Notes: generated by a model from the sequence alone, not told the origin. Shown: positions 41,629 to 51,688, counted from the stretch's first letter. The stretch: DNA of 64,000 nt from Collinsella aerofaciens ATCC 25986 (GCF_010509075.1 NZ_CP048433.1:1798001-1862000), one strand, 5' to 3'. Numbers and translations are program-made.

Positions 41629-42534
41629 CTAGGACGCTTTCAATAGCCGTTTCCGAAACTCCACCGGGGTGAGGCCGCCGAGCGCCACCTGGCGACGCCT
41701 CGTGTTCCAATGCACGACGTAGGCGTCGAGGTCCCTCTTGAAGGACTCGAAGTCGGCCCACTCGACGCCCCTGAAGAACTCGTCCTTGAGATGCCCGAAC
41801 ACCTGCTCCGTCGCCCCGTTGTCTAGGCAGTTGCCCTTTCTCGACATGCTCTGCCTGGCGCCGTGCCTCCTGAGCTCGCCGGTCCACCTAGGGTGCTGGT
41901 ACTGCCAGCCCATGTCGCTGTGGACGATCGGCGAGGCCCCGGCCGGCATTCTCGCGAACAGGCGCCTGAGCACCTCCTCCTGCTGGGCCATGTCCGGGCT
42001 CGTCGACACCGACCAGGAGACGATCTCCTTCGTGCAGAAGTCGTAGACCGGGGCGAAGTACGCCTTGCCCCAGGGCTGCCTGAATTCCGTGACGTCGGTC
42101 CCGAGCTTCTCCCACGGGGCGCCCGCGCGAAAGTCACGCGCTATCAGGTTGTCGAATCTCTCGCCGACCGGGCCGCGGTAGGAGTTGTAGCGATGGTAGT
42201 CGGTCTCCCGGCGGATGCCGCAGCGGATGCCGAGCTCCCGCATCATCTTGAGGACCGTCTTGTCCGCTATCCTCGCGCCCAGCTCGGCCCTCAGGCACAT
42301 CGCTATCTGGCGGTGGCCGCACCCGTTCGCCGTCCTCGAGAAGATCTCGCGCACGGCCTCCCGGAGCTCTGGCCGGGTCGCTCTCGGCGGGTGCGCTACG
42401 GCATAGTGGTAGCTCGACGGCGCGAGCCGCGCGGCCGCGAGCAGGTCGCATAGGCGGTGGTGCCCTGAAAGGGAGGCTACGACCTGGGCTTTCTCCCAGT
42501 TTGAGAGCTCTTCTCCGCTTTCAGGGCTATCGAT
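41629..42534 (-). CDS. IS3 transposase OrfB (read by -1 frameshift)
   Basis: About 300 residues of rve-type integrase core: a HTH_21 segment (GCGHRQIAMCLRAELG) and the DDE motif with D in GTDVTEFR, D in IVHSDMGWQY and E in ATEQVFGHLKDE. There is no ribosome site of its own, so the product is made as OrfAB after slippage on A AAA AAA. Confidence 0.92.
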   Translation of the reverse strand: MDSPESGEELSNWEKAQVVASLSGHHRLCDLLAAARLAPSSYHYAVAHPPRATRPELREAVREIFSRTANGCGHRQIAMCLRAELGARIADKTVLKMMRELGIRCGIRRETDYHRYNSYRGPVGERFDNLIARDFRAGAPWEKLGTDVTEFRQPWGKAYFAPVYDFCTKEIVSWSVSTSPDMAQQEEVLRRLFARMPAGASPIVHSDMGWQYQHPRWTGELRRHGARQSMSRKGNCLDNGATEQVFGHLKDEFFRGVEWADFESFKRDLDAYVVHWNTRRRQVALGGLTPVEFRKRLLKAS

Positions 42535-42986
42535 TTTTTTAGATACGCCACCTGGGCCTCGAGTTTGCGCACGCGCTCCTCGAGCTCCCGCTCGCGCGTC
42601 CGCCCCCCGGGGCCCTCCGGCCTGCCGCGGCGTCCCGGCTCGAGCGCCTCCGGCCCGCCCTCGCGGTACAGCCTGCACCAGCGGTCGAGCGATGTGGCGG
42701 CGGCGATGCCGAAGCGGGCCATCGCCTCCGACCGCGGCATCCCCTCGTCCACGACGGCCCTCGCGACGGCGAGCTTGGTCTCCATGTCGTAGGTCCTGCG
42801 GCTCTCGCCCATCCCGATCAGCCCCTTCCTCCCGGTTGCCCGGTACGCGTAGAGCCATTTTCTCACCGCCGGGGCGGGAACGTCGAGCTTCTTGGCCGCG
42901 AGTTCGAAGCCGAGGCCGGCCTCGAACAGGTCGGCGGCGCGTGCCCTCATCTCGCGACCGTATCTTGCCTTCTTCCTGCGGGGCAT
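42477..42986 (-). CDS. IS3 transposase OrfA
   Basis: 169 residues starting MPRRKKARYGREMRARAADL. Two HTH units, then a leucine-zipper-like ERELEERVRKLEAQVAYLKK. A7 at 42534-42540 lets ribosomes slip back by one base into orfB. GGGAGG precedes the start. Confidence 0.92.
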   Translation of the reverse strand: MPRRKKARYGREMRARAADLFEAGLGFELAAKKLDVPAPAVRKWLYAYRATGRKGLIGMGESRRTYDMETKLAVARAVVDEGMPRSEAMARFGIAAATSLDRWCRLYREGGPEALEPGRRGRPEGPGGRTRERELEERVRKLEAQVAYLKKSIALKAEKSSQTGRKPRS

Positions 42987-43419
42987 TTCCGATGCCTCCC
43001 TTTTCTCGAACCTTAATTTCAAAGTCCAAGAAATGGGATGCAGTTCAAACGACCAAAAGTATTCATTGGGGACAGACTTAAATGACTAGCCATCGGGGGC
43101 AGATAAGGAGCGTCCCCAACTGCCGGGTGGCGAAAGAGCGTCCCTTGTGACTGGTCATTTAAGAACGTCCATTACAGTCGAAATTGTCAGCCCGGGACCG
43201 TCTCGGGCTACGATTGAGGCGCGCCCAGAACGGGCCGCCGACCGGGCGCCCGCGCACGGCCGAACGTCCCTGCCCCCGAGAGGGCCTGTTGGGTGCTGCC
43301 GGCGCGGGACGCGCCGCCCCCGACGGCTGATAGGAAAGTGCCGGGCAGGCGCCGCGGCTGGTAATGTGAGTGCCGAGGGGGAGGCCATCCGGTCGAACGA
43401 CTACCGGAAGGATACCACC

Positions 43420-43796
43420 GTGAAAGCGCCATCCACCAGACCCGCGGCCGTGCTCGGCCTGGACGTCGGCAAGTCGTCGCACTGGGCCTGCCTGATCGAC
43501 CGCGACGGGGAGGTGCTGGCCAGCGCCCCCGTCCGCAACAGGGAGGCCGAGCTCGACGCGCTGTTCGCCTCCGCGCCCGCCGGCACGCTCGTCGTCGTCG
43601 ACCAGTTCCGCAACATAGGGTCCCTCGCCGTGAGGCGGGCCCGCGCCGCGGGGCTCGGGGTCGCCCACCTGCCCGGGCTCGCCGCCAGCCGCGCCGCGGG
43701 CCTGTTCGCCGGCGAGGCCAAGACCGACGAGCGCGACGCCGCGGTGATCGCGCGGACCGCCCTGGGCGTGCCGGACTCCCTGTCGGGGGTCCCGGG
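43420..43796 (+). pseudogene. IS110 transposase, 5' fragment
   Basis: GTG43420 start with GGAAGG upstream. It encodes the first ~125 residues (VLGLDVGKSSHWACLIDRDG to DSLSGVP) and then runs into IS21 sequence. DEDD catalytic residues up to AKTDERDA are present. Confidence 0.9.
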
Positions 43797-43897
43797 TGTT
43801 AGCGTCAATCTATTTTTCACCAGTTTCGCTAAACAGGCGTGCCGTTCGCGCAAAGGCGGTTTCACCGGTTGCGCTAACGTATTTTCACCGATTCCGG

Positions 43898-44671
43898 TCA
43901 CGGCTTGACGGGACCGTCCCTCGGCAGGTCCTTCAGCCTGTAGGACCTGCCCGTTATCTTGACCAGGTGGCAGTGGTGGCACACCCTGTCCGCGATCGCG
44001 CTCGCCGCCACGTCGTCCCCGAACACCCTGCCCCAGCCGCTGATCCCCACGTTGGTGGTGATGATCGTCGAGCGCTGCTCGTAGCGCGTCGATATCAGCT
44101 GGAACAGCAGGTCCGCGCCCGCGCTACCGACGTCGAGGTAGCCGAGCTCGTCGATGATCAGCAGCCTCGAGTGGGCGTAGTACTTGAGCCTCTTCTTGAG
44201 GATGCCGCGCGACGAGGCGTCCTCCAGGTCCTCGACGAGCCGGGCGCAGTCCACGAACCTGACCTCGCGCCCCGCCCTGACCGCCTCGATGCCCAGCGCG
44301 ACGGCGAGGTGCGTCTTGCCCACGCCGGGGCTCCCCACGAACAGGACGTTCTCGGCCCGCTCGACGAACCTCAGGGTCGCGAGCTCCTCGATCTCGGCGC
44401 GCGGGACCGACGGCTGGAAGTCCCAGTCGAAGTCCGCCAGCCCCTTGACGTAGGGGAACCCCGACGACCGTATGCGCTGGCTGGTAATCCTGACCTCCCG
44501 GGCGGCGACCTCGACGCGCGTCATCTCCTCGAGGGCGGAGGCGAAGCCCCGCTCGCCCGCGGCGACCATCCTCACGTAGTCGGGCAGGGACGCCGCCATC
44601 TCGTGCAGCCCGAGCGCGGAGAGGTTCGCCTGCGCCCTGATCGAGGGGCTACCCTCCGCGACGGCGCCCAT
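43898..44671 (-). CDS. istB: IS21 helper ATPase IstB
   Basis: 257 residues. AAA+ ATPase with Walker A GSPGVGKTHLA, Walker B LLIIDELGYL and ITTNVGISGWGRVF. It directs target choice for IstA. Its ATG overlaps the istA stop as TGATG. Confidence 0.95.
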   Translation of the reverse strand: MGAVAEGSPSIRAQANLSALGLHEMAASLPDYVRMVAAGERGFASALEEMTRVEVAAREVRITSQRIRSSGFPYVKGLADFDWDFQPSVPRAEIEELATLRFVERAENVLFVGSPGVGKTHLAVALGIEAVRAGREVRFVDCARLVEDLEDASSRGILKKRLKYYAHSRLLIIDELGYLDVGSAGADLLFQLISTRYEQRSTIITTNVGISGWGRVFGDDVAASAIADRVCHHCHLVKITGRSYRLKDLPRDGPVKP

Positions 44672-45903
44672 CACGCCCCTCCGAGCGAGTCGAGCAGCGC
44701 GAGGTTGGCGCGCGCGGCCTCGGCGATGTCCGCGTCGGCCAGGCCGCGCTTCCCCTCGAGGGCCTGCCCATAGTGGTCGGGGTCGTAGTTGATGGGCCTC
44801 GACGGCCCGGACGCGGCGTCGTGGACGGCGACCTCCTCGCCGGCCATCCTCACCACGACCTGGCCGCCGGGCATCGCTATGACGCTCACGCGCCGGCCGA
44901 TGCAGCGCCTGGGCACGGACCACTCCCTGCCGGCGGCCCTGACGAGCATGGTCGGCGGGACGGTCTGGACGCTCACGTCGCCCACCATCGACTCGAGGAG
45001 ACGGAGGTTCCCGATGGGTCGCAGGCTCTCCTTCTCCCGCATGAACAGCGCGTCAGGCGGCAGGCCGGTGGTGCGGTTCGGCTCCGAGTTTGCCTGGGCC
45101 TCGATCCGGGCCACCGCCTCGGCGAGGCCGCTCCACCCGGTGAACTCGCCGCCGTAGGCGAGCAGGCGGTTCAGGAAGCGGTTGGCCGACTCGTCCTTGC
45201 CCTTGGTCTGCGGCGAGCGCGGCGCGCAGAGCCTGAGCTCGAAGCCGGCCTCCCGCGCGAACCGCCACGCCCTCTCCTGCCTGGTCCTCCTGCGGCCCGA
45301 GACGGTCACCAGGCACGACATGTTGTCCGTGATGCACTCCTCCGGGACGCCGCCGAGGCGGGTGAAGGTGGCGAGCAGGCAGGACAGCAGGTCGTCGAGC
45401 GTGCGGCTCCTGACCGGTATGAAGCGGTGCTTCCGGGAATAGCCGAGCGTCGCGGTGAACACGCTGAACTCGAAGACCTCGCCCTCCGAGTCGACGAGCC
45501 TCATGCCCTCCTTCCAGTCGAACTGCAGCTGCCTGCCCGGGGGCGTCTCGAACCGCGGGTGCGGCTCGCGGCCGCCCACACCCCCGAAGGGCACGTCGCG
45601 GCCCCGGCACCATGCGGTGAAGGCGCCGTACCCGGGCAGCCCCTCCCCGCGGCCCTCGCGCAGGAACGCGTACACGGCCATCTTGGTCATCCCGGGCAGC
45701 TGGGCCTTCGCGCGGATCACCTCCTCGAGCGGGTCGAAGGCGCTGCCCCTCGCGGACCTCCCGTCGGCGGCGGCCTCGCCCTCCCGCCAGTACTTGGCGA
45801 CCGTGTGCCGGTCCATGCCGTGCCTCCTCGCGATCTCGCTGAAGTTCGGCTTCGCGCCGGACCCCCTGTAGACGTTCAGCTCTCCCATTACGTTTCGCTC
45901 CAT
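44671..45903 (-). CDS. istA: IS21 transposase IstA
   Basis: 410 residues. The N-terminal HTH is EIARRHGMDRHTVAKYWREG. The DDE core has LQFDWKEG, CITDNMSCLV and a later E in KGKDESANRFLNR. Full length for the family. A GGAGGAGCGGGAT stretch precedes ATG45903. ATG45888 is a possible internal start. Confidence 0.95.
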   Translation of the reverse strand: MERNVMGELNVYRGSGAKPNFSEIARRHGMDRHTVAKYWREGEAAADGRSARGSAFDPLEEVIRAKAQLPGMTKMAVYAFLREGRGEGLPGYGAFTAWCRGRDVPFGGVGGREPHPRFETPPGRQLQFDWKEGMRLVDSEGEVFEFSVFTATLGYSRKHRFIPVRSRTLDDLLSCLLATFTRLGGVPEECITDNMSCLVTVSGRRRTRQERAWRFAREAGFELRLCAPRSPQTKGKDESANRFLNRLLAYGGEFTGWSGLAEAVARIEAQANSEPNRTTGLPPDALFMREKESLRPIGNLRLLESMVGDVSVQTVPPTMLVRAAGREWSVPRRCIGRRVSVIAMPGGQVVVRMAGEEVAVHDAASGPSRPINYDPDHYGQALEGKRGLADADIAEAARANLALLDSLGGA

Positions 45904-46052
45904 ATCCCGCTCCTCCCGGGTCGGATACCCGATCGGAGCATAGTTCCGTTAGCGCAGTTGGTGAAAGTACGTTAGCGGGGTCGGCGAAAGCGCGTTAGCG
46001 CATTCGGCGAGATGCGTTTGCGAAAGTGGTTAATTTTAGATTAGCGCTAACA

Positions 46053-46513
46053 TCAGGTTCCTGGCCGCCCGGATATCGGAGGCCCTCGACGAGGCCGGGG
46101 CCCTCGAGGCCGAGACGGCGGCGCTGCTCGAGGGCGACGAGACCTACGCGTGTCTGCTCACCGTGCCCGGCATCGGCCCGAGGACCGCGGCGCAGCTCGC
46201 GGTGTCGGTCGACATCGGGAGGTTCCCGGACCACGACCACCTGGCCTCGTACTGCGGCATAGCCCCGAGGGTGAGGAGCTCCGGCACGTCGGTGAGGTCG
46301 GTCAGGGCGTCCAGGCGCGGCGACGCGAGGCTCAAGTCCCTGCTGATCTTCTCGTGCAACAGCCTGGTGAGGTCCTCGGGGCGCTACGGCGAGTACTACC
46401 GGGCCTGCAGGGCGCGGGGCATGGGGCACGGGCGGGCGCTCAAGGCCGTCGCGAGGAAGCGGCTCAGGGCGATATACGCCGTGATGCGCGACCGGGTGCC
46501 CTACCGGGAGTAG
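46053..46513 (+). pseudogene. IS110 transposase, 3' fragment
   Basis: Encodes the last ~150 residues (FLAARISEALDEAGALEAE to RDRVPYRE) of the transposase that starts at 43420. The Transposase_20 serine domain is kept, but ~100 codons upstream are lost, so it is not functional. Confidence 0.9.
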
Positions 46514-46647
46514 CCCCGACGGTTGACAAAACTATAGGAACACCCAATGACTAGTCTGAAACAAATCCCCACTCTCGCCCCAAAATAGTTCGCCAAGGTT
46601 TACTATTACGTTCATAAAGTAGTACTAGGCTAACAATGGGGGATACC

Positions 46648-47361
46648 ATGGCAACGCAGGAAGCCTACGTCCAGGTTAAGGATCTCAAAAAGCACTACGG
46701 CGACGGTGATGCGCGCCTGACGGTACTCGATGGCATCGACACGTCCATCAACCGAGGCGAGATCTGCGTCATGCTGGGGCCCTCGGGCTCGGGCAAGTCG
46801 ACGTTTCTTAACCTGATCGGCGGCCTGGAGGATGCCGACGCTGGCTCTATTTTGGTGGACGGCTGCGACCTCACGGTGCTCAAACCTACCGACCTGGGCG
46901 AGTATCGCCGCCGTGAGCTGGGCTTTGTCTTCCAGTTCTACAACCTGGTGCCCGATCTCACCATCAAGGAAAACATCGAGGTCACGGCACACCTGTCCAA
47001 AAAGCCGCTCAACATCGACGACCTGCTGCGTTCGCTGGGTCTCTACGAGCACCGCAACAAGTTCCCGCGCCAGGTTTCGGGCGGCCAGCAGCAGCGCTGC
47101 GCCATCGGCCGTGCGCTCGTCAAAAACCCGGGCCTGCTGCTGTGCGACGAGCCCACCGGTGCGCTCGACTATAAGACGTCCAAGGAAATCTTGCAGCTCA
47201 TGGAGGATGTCAACCGCACCTACGGCTGCACCATCATCATCGTCACGCACAACGCCGCCATCGCCCGCATGGCCAACCGCGTGCTGCGCCTGCGCGACGG
47301 ACGCATCGTCGAGGATGAGCTCAACGAGTCGCCCGTCGCGGCCGCCGAGCTCGATTGGTAG
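46648..47361 (+). CDS. ABC transporter ATP-binding protein (MacB/LolD type)
   Basis: 237 residues. Walker [10 protein letters not shown], signature [15 protein letters not shown], Walker [28 protein letters not shown] is the Q-loop of the MacB/LolD subfamily. GGGGGA precedes ATG46648; an ATG at 46636 is possible. The IS110 end lies ~100 bp upstream and could influence transcription. Confidence 0.93.
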   Translation: MATQEAYVQVKDLKKHYGDGDARLTVLDGIDTSINRGEICVMLGPSGSGKSTFLNLIGGLEDADAGSILVDGCDLTVLKPTDLGEYRRRELGFVFQFYNLVPDLTIKENIEVTAHLSKKPLNIDDLLRSLGLYEHRNKFPRQVSGGQQQRCAIGRALVKNPGLLLCDEPTGALDYKTSKEILQLMEDVNRTYGCTIIIVTHNAAIARMANRVLRLRDGRIVEDELNESPVAAAELDW

Positions 47362-47369
47362 GCGGCGCC

Positions 47370-50042
47370 ATGACGCCTCTCGCAAAACGTCTCCCGCGCG
47401 AGCTGCGCCGCAATATCGGCAAGTACCTGGGCATCTTTCTTCTTATGTGCGGAAGCATCGCCCTCACCTCGGGCTTTTTGCTCGCAGCGCATTCCATCGG
47501 CTGCCTTATCGACGACATGCGCGATGCGTACACGATTGAGGACGGCCGCGTGACCACCTCCTTCGAGGTTACCGACGATCAACTCAAGGCCGCCGAGGAT
47601 GCAGCCGGCGACGTCGGCGGCGTCACGCTCTACAAGAATTTCTCCATCGACGCCATCATCAAAAAGACCGCCGGCGACGATGGCACCAAGCGCACGCTGC
47701 GCACCTATGCACACCGTGCTAAGGTGGACATTGCGTCCTACTGTGAGGGCAAGGAACCCAAGGCGGACGACGAGGTGGCCATCGACCGTGTCTTTGCCAC
47801 CAATAACAACCTGTCCGTGGGCGATAAAGTCGAGCTCGAGGGCCGCACCTACATCATCTGCGGCATCATGACTCAGCCCGATAGCCAGGCGCTGTTCCTC
47901 AACAATTCGGACTTTACGGTGAACACCATCACGTACGGCGTGGCCGAGGTCGCCGATGGCGGCTTTGCCGCGCTCGAAGATGCCGGCGGCGCACCCGCCT
48001 ACACCTACACCTACTCCTTCACCTTTACCGATCGCAACCTCCCCACCGCGGACCGCATCGACGCTGAGCAAGATATGGTCGAGGCACTGACCGACGCCGA
48101 TGCGCGCGTGGACGATCTGATCGACTCCGATTCCAATCAGGGCATTGGCTATGCGCGCGATGACGTGGACGGCGACTCTATGATGTGGATGACGCTGCTC
48201 GACATCATCATCGTGATCATGGCGTTCGTCTTTGTGGTCCTTACCGACGCCACCATCGAGGAGGAGAGCGCCATCATCGGCACGCTGCTCGCCAGTGGCT
48301 ATCGTCGACGCGAGATCGTGCTGCACTACCTTGCGCTTCCCGCTATCGTGGGCGTGGTCGCGGCGCTTTTGGGCACTGCGCTCGGCGTTGCGTTCTTTAC
48401 CGAGCCCATGCGCAGCCTCTATTACGGTTCGTATAGCCTGCCGCCCTTCCAGGTGTACTGGAGCTGGGAGATCTTTGTGAAGTGCGCCGTGGTTCCCGCC
48501 GCCGCGCTCATCCTCATCACGCTGGTGGGCCTGCTTCGCAAGATGGGCAAGACGCCGTTGCAGTTCCTTCGTCACGAGGCGAGCGGCAAATCGGGCACCA
48601 AGCGCGGCTTGCAGCTGCCGGAGCGCATGGGTTTTGTTTCCCGCTTCCGCCTGCGTATCTTCCTGCGCAACCTGGGCAACTTCGCCACGCTCTTCGTGGG
48701 CATTGCGTTTGCCTCGCTGCTGCTGCTCTTTGGCCTGGCGATTCTGCCCACGATGACGCACTACGCGGACAACCTCGAGACGAGCCTGGTCGCCGAGCAC
48801 CAGTACACGCTCAAGGCGCCGGTGGAGCTCGAGGGTACCGCCGAGGAGCGCGAGCAGTGGTCGGCAATCGAGCGCTTGCAGTCGGTTGACGGCGCGCTGC
48901 TTTCCGCCGCCCAGGATGCCGATGACGAGCTTGACGACGCGGCCGATGCGGCGCAGACGGCAGCTGATGCCGCGACCACATCTCCGTCTGCCGAGAGCCT
49001 GGCCGCGGCGCAGGACGCGCTCGCCAAGGTCCAGGACAAGAAGGATGCGCTTTATGCGCGCCTTGACGATCTTGCCGATGCCCTCGGCTGCAACCGCGAT
49101 GAGGCTATCGACCTGATTGACAAGGCCTCTAAGATCGACGCTGACAACGACGATATCCACCCGGTCAATACGACCGATAACGATGCGGGTGCAATCGCGC
49201 AGGCCGAGAAATACGCCGTCTACCAGCTGCAGTACGACCGCGGTGATGGTAATGGGCAGGAGACGATTTCCGTCTACGGCATTTCATCCGATTCGCGCTA
49301 CTGGAAAGGACTGGACGTCGGCGGCGGCTGTGTCGTCTTTGGCGGCGGCCTGCTCGACAAGTTTGGCTGGAGCGAGGGCCAGAAGGTCACGCTCGACGAC
49401 AAGTACGAGGGCGAGCATTATTCTCTTGAGTGCGCGGGCAAGGACTGTGCCTGGGGCTCCAAGTCGGACATGAATATCTATATGAGTATCGACGACTTTA
49501 ACGAGCTGTTCGACAACGACGCCGCCTACTTTAACGGCTATGTGAGCGACGAGAAGCTCGACCTCGACGCGCGCTACTTTGCCGGCGACACCACGCCCGA
49601 CGACATGCGCGCCGTGGGCGACCAGTTCATCGGCATGATGAGCAAAATGATCGGCATGATGGTTGGCCTCGCGGTGTTTATCTTCCTGCTGTTTATGTAT
49701 CTACTGACCAAGGCTGTGATCGACCACAGCGCCCGTTCGATTAGCTATATGAAAGTCTTTGGCTATCGCGATAGCGAGATCTCGCATCTGTACATCCGCT
49801 CGATCACGCTGTGCGTGGCGGCGTCGCTCGTGCTGAGTCTGCCGGTCATTATTGGCTCGCTCACGGCCATCTTCCGCTCGATGCTGCTCGCCTACAACGG
49901 CAATATCGAAATCTATGCGCCCGCTTGGTCCATGGTTGCATGCGTCGGCATTGGCTTTGCGACCTACCTGGTCGTGGCGTTGCTGCACATGCGTTCCATC
50001 AAACGTGTGGGCCTGGCCGAAGCTCTCAAGGTGCAGGAGTAG
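47370..50042 (+). CDS. FtsX/MacB-type ABC permease with large extracellular domains
   Basis: 890 residues. An N-terminal TM near residue 20, an outside domain (about 45-265), a first FtsX block of three TM helices (about 270-400), a fourth TM helix near 450, a long second outside domain (about 475-750), then a second FtsX block (about 755-885). The second outside domain contains an Ala/Asp-rich coiled coil (ADDELDDAADAAQTAADAAT, QDKKDALYARLDDLADA). It probably forms a mechanical-type exporter or envelope complex with the ATPase just upstream. A repeat and IS3 copy 2 follow. Confidence 0.92.
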   Translation: MTPLAKRLPRELRRNIGKYLGIFLLMCGSIALTSGFLLAAHSIGCLIDDMRDAYTIEDGRVTTSFEVTDDQLKAAEDAAGDVGGVTLYKNFSIDAIIKKTAGDDGTKRTLRTYAHRAKVDIASYCEGKEPKADDEVAIDRVFATNNNLSVGDKVELEGRTYIICGIMTQPDSQALFLNNSDFTVNTITYGVAEVADGGFAALEDAGGAPAYTYTYSFTFTDRNLPTADRIDAEQDMVEALTDADARVDDLIDSDSNQGIGYARDDVDGDSMMWMTLLDIIIVIMAFVFVVLTDATIEEESAIIGTLLASGYRRREIVLHYLALPAIVGVVAALLGTALGVAFFTEPMRSLYYGSYSLPPFQVYWSWEIFVKCAVVPAAALILITLVGLLRKMGKTPLQFLRHEASGKSGTKRGLQLPERMGFVSRFRLRIFLRNLGNFATLFVGIAFASLLLLFGLAILPTMTHYADNLETSLVAEHQYTLKAPVELEGTAEEREQWSAIERLQSVDGALLSAAQDADDELDDAADAAQTAADAATTSPSAESLAAAQDALAKVQDKKDALYARLDDLADALGCNRDEAIDLIDKASKIDADNDDIHPVNTTDNDAGAIAQAEKYAVYQLQYDRGDGNGQETISVYGISSDSRYWKGLDVGGGCVVFGGGLLDKFGWSEGQKVTLDDKYEGEHYSLECAGKDCAWGSKSDMNIYMSIDDFNELFDNDAAYFNGYVSDEKLDLDARYFAGDTTPDDMRAVGDQFIGMMSKMIGMMVGLAVFIFLLFMYLLTKAVIDHSARSISYMKVFGYRDSEISHLYIRSITLCVAASLVLSLPVIIGSLTAIFRSMLLAYNGNIEIYAPAWSMVACVGIGFATYLVVALLHMRSIKRVGLAEALKVQE

Positions 50043-50047
50043 TCATC

Positions 50048-50104
50048 GGGGACAGTCTTTGCCGATTCGCCGGTTCGCCGGCCGTGCTGGCAAGGACTGT
50101 CCCC
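50048..50104. repeat. Long inverted repeat with GGGGACAGTC arms
   Basis: GGGGACAGTCTTTGCC and GGCAAGGACTGTCCCC form a hairpin after the permease gene. It belongs to a family of GGGGAC-containing intergenic repeats also seen next to each IS3 and IS110 copy. Confidence 0.75.
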
Positions 50105-50251
50105 AACTGCCGGCAGGAAAGGAACGTCCCTAGCTGCCAGGTGGCGAGGCACTCATTTAAGTCCGTCCCCAATGAGTGGTTTCAGTCATTTGAACTGCAT
50201 CCCATTTCTTGGACTTTGAAATTAAGGTTCGAGAAAAGGGAGGCATCGGAA

Positions 50252-50761
50252 ATGCCCCGCAGGAAGAAGGCAAGATACGGTCGCGAGATGAGGACACGCG
50301 CCGCCGACCTGTTCGAGGCCGGCCTCGGCTTCGAACTCGCGGCCAAGAAGCTCGACGTTCCCGCCCCGGCGGTGAGAAAATGGCTCTACGCGTACCGGGC
50401 AACCGGGAGGAAGGGGCTGATCGGGATGGGCGAGAGCCGCAGGACCTACGACATGGAGACCAAGCTCGCCGTCGCGAGGGCCGTCGTGGACGAGGGGATG
50501 CCGCGGTCGGAGGCGATGGCCCGCTTCGGCATCGCCGCCGCCACATCGCTCGACCGCTGGTGCAGGCTGTACCGCGAGGGCGGGCCGGAGGCGCTCGAGC
50601 CGGGACGCCGCGGCAGGCCGGAGGGCCCCGGGGGGCGGACGCGCGAGCGGGAGCTCGAGGAGCGCGTGCGCAAACTCGAGGCCCAGGTGGCGTATCTAAA
50701 AAAATCGATAGCCCTGAAAGCGGAGAAGAGCTCTCAAACTGGGAGAAAGCCCAGGTCGTAG
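50252..50761 (+). CDS. IS3 transposase OrfA, copy 2
   Basis: 169 residues, HTH plus leucine zipper, as in copy 1. GGGAGG lies 8 nt before ATG50252. The A7 slippery run is at 50698-50704. Confidence 0.92.
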   Translation: MPRRKKARYGREMRTRAADLFEAGLGFELAAKKLDVPAPAVRKWLYAYRATGRKGLIGMGESRRTYDMETKLAVARAVVDEGMPRSEAMARFGIAAATSLDRWCRLYREGGPEALEPGRRGRPEGPGGRTRERELEERVRKLEAQVAYLKKSIALKAEKSSQTGRKPRS

Positions 50762-51609
50762 CCTCCCTTTCAGGGCACCACCGCCTATGCGACCTGCTCG
50801 CGGCCGCGCGGCTCGCGCCGTCGAGCTACCACTATGCCGTAGCGCACCCGCCGAGAGCGACCCGGCCAGAGCTCCGGGAGGCCGTGCGCGAGATCTTCTC
50901 GAGGACGGCGAACGGGTGCGGCCACCGCCAGATAGCGATGTGCCTGAGGGCCGAGCTGGGCGCGAGGATAGCGGACAAGACGGTCCTCAAGATGATGCGG
51001 GAGCTCGGCATCCGCTGCGGCATCCGCCGGGAGACCGACTACCATCGCTACAACTCCTACCGCGGCCCGGTCGGCGAGAGATTCGACAACCTGATAGCGC
51101 GTGACTTTCGCGCGGGCGCCCCGTGGGAGAAGCTCGGGACCGACGTCACGGAATTCAGGCAGCCCTGGGGCAAGGCGTACTTCGCCCCGGTCTACGACTT
51201 CTGCACGAAGGAGATCGTCTCCTGGTCGGTGTCGACGAGCCCGGACATGGCCCAGCAGGAGGAGGTGCTCAGGCGCCTGTTCGCGAGAATGCCGGCCGGG
51301 GCCTCGCCGATCGTCCACAGCGACATGGGCTGGCAGTACCAGCACCCTAGGTGGACCGGCGAGCTCAGGAGGCACGGCGCCAGGCAGAGCATGTCGAGAA
51401 AGGGCAACTGCCTAGACAACGGGGCGACGGAGCAGGTGTTCGGGCATCTCAAGGACGAGTTCTTCAGGGGCGTCGAGTGGGCCGACTTCGAGTCCTTCAA
51501 GAGGGACCTCGACGCCTACGTCGTGCATTGGAACACGAGGCGTCGCCAGGTGGCGCTCGGCGGCCTCACCCCGGTGGAGTTTCGGAAACGGCTATTGAAA
51601 GCGTCCTAG
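50704..51609 (+). CDS. IS3 transposase OrfB, copy 2 (read by -1 frameshift)
   Basis: Integrase core with complete DDE motif (GTDVTEFR, IVHSDMGWQY, ATEQVFGHLKDE), intact to the stop. Entered by slippage at the A run into the frame IDSPESGEEL. Both full copies appear capable of making active transposase. Confidence 0.92.
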   Translation: MDSPESGEELSNWEKAQVVASLSGHHRLCDLLAAARLAPSSYHYAVAHPPRATRPELREAVREIFSRTANGCGHRQIAMCLRAELGARIADKTVLKMMRELGIRCGIRRETDYHRYNSYRGPVGERFDNLIARDFRAGAPWEKLGTDVTEFRQPWGKAYFAPVYDFCTKEIVSWSVSTSPDMAQQEEVLRRLFARMPAGASPIVHSDMGWQYQHPRWTGELRRHGARQSMSRKGNCLDNGATEQVFGHLKDEFFRGVEWADFESFKRDLDAYVVHWNTRRRQVALGGLTPVEFRKRLLKAS

Positions 51610-51688
51610 TGTTCGCTTCTAATAAAAGAAGGCCAAGATTCGGGACGCAGTTCAATTTAAGTCTGTCCCCAATGACTAGGTGCCGCGC

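Larger units (their letters stand above)
41584..43047 (-). mobile_element. IS3-family element, complete copy 1
   Basis: 1464 bp. The ends TGAACTGCGTCCCGAATCTT (left) and the inverse of TGAACTGCATCCCATTTCTT (right) are imperfect inverted repeats. A 3-bp target duplication AAC flanks it. The sequence is almost identical to the copy at 50191, which argues for recent movement. Confidence 0.93.
43797..46052 (-). mobile_element. IS21-family element inserted in IS110
   Basis: 2256 bp with TGTTAGCG at the left end and CGCTAACA at the right. Both ends carry further GTTAGCG-type repeats, as is typical for the multiple terminal binding sites of IS21. It holds istA and istB. No direct target duplication is visible because target sequence was lost. 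Confidence 0.9.
43171..46543 (+). mobile_element. IS110-family element, interrupted copy
   Basis: Left part 43171-43796 and right part 46053-46543 match the intact copy at 60091-61503. An IS21 sits between them, and about 296 bp of the IS110 (equivalent to 60717-61012) are missing, so the insertion came with a deletion. Confidence 0.92.
50191..51654 (+). mobile_element. IS3-family element, complete copy 2
   Basis: 1464 bp, almost identical to 41584-43047 in the opposite orientation (for example one base change in orfA, MRT for MRA). A 3-bp target duplication ATT flanks it. It is inserted in a GGGGAC-type repeat, split between 50150-50190 and 51655-51680. Confidence 0.93.
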
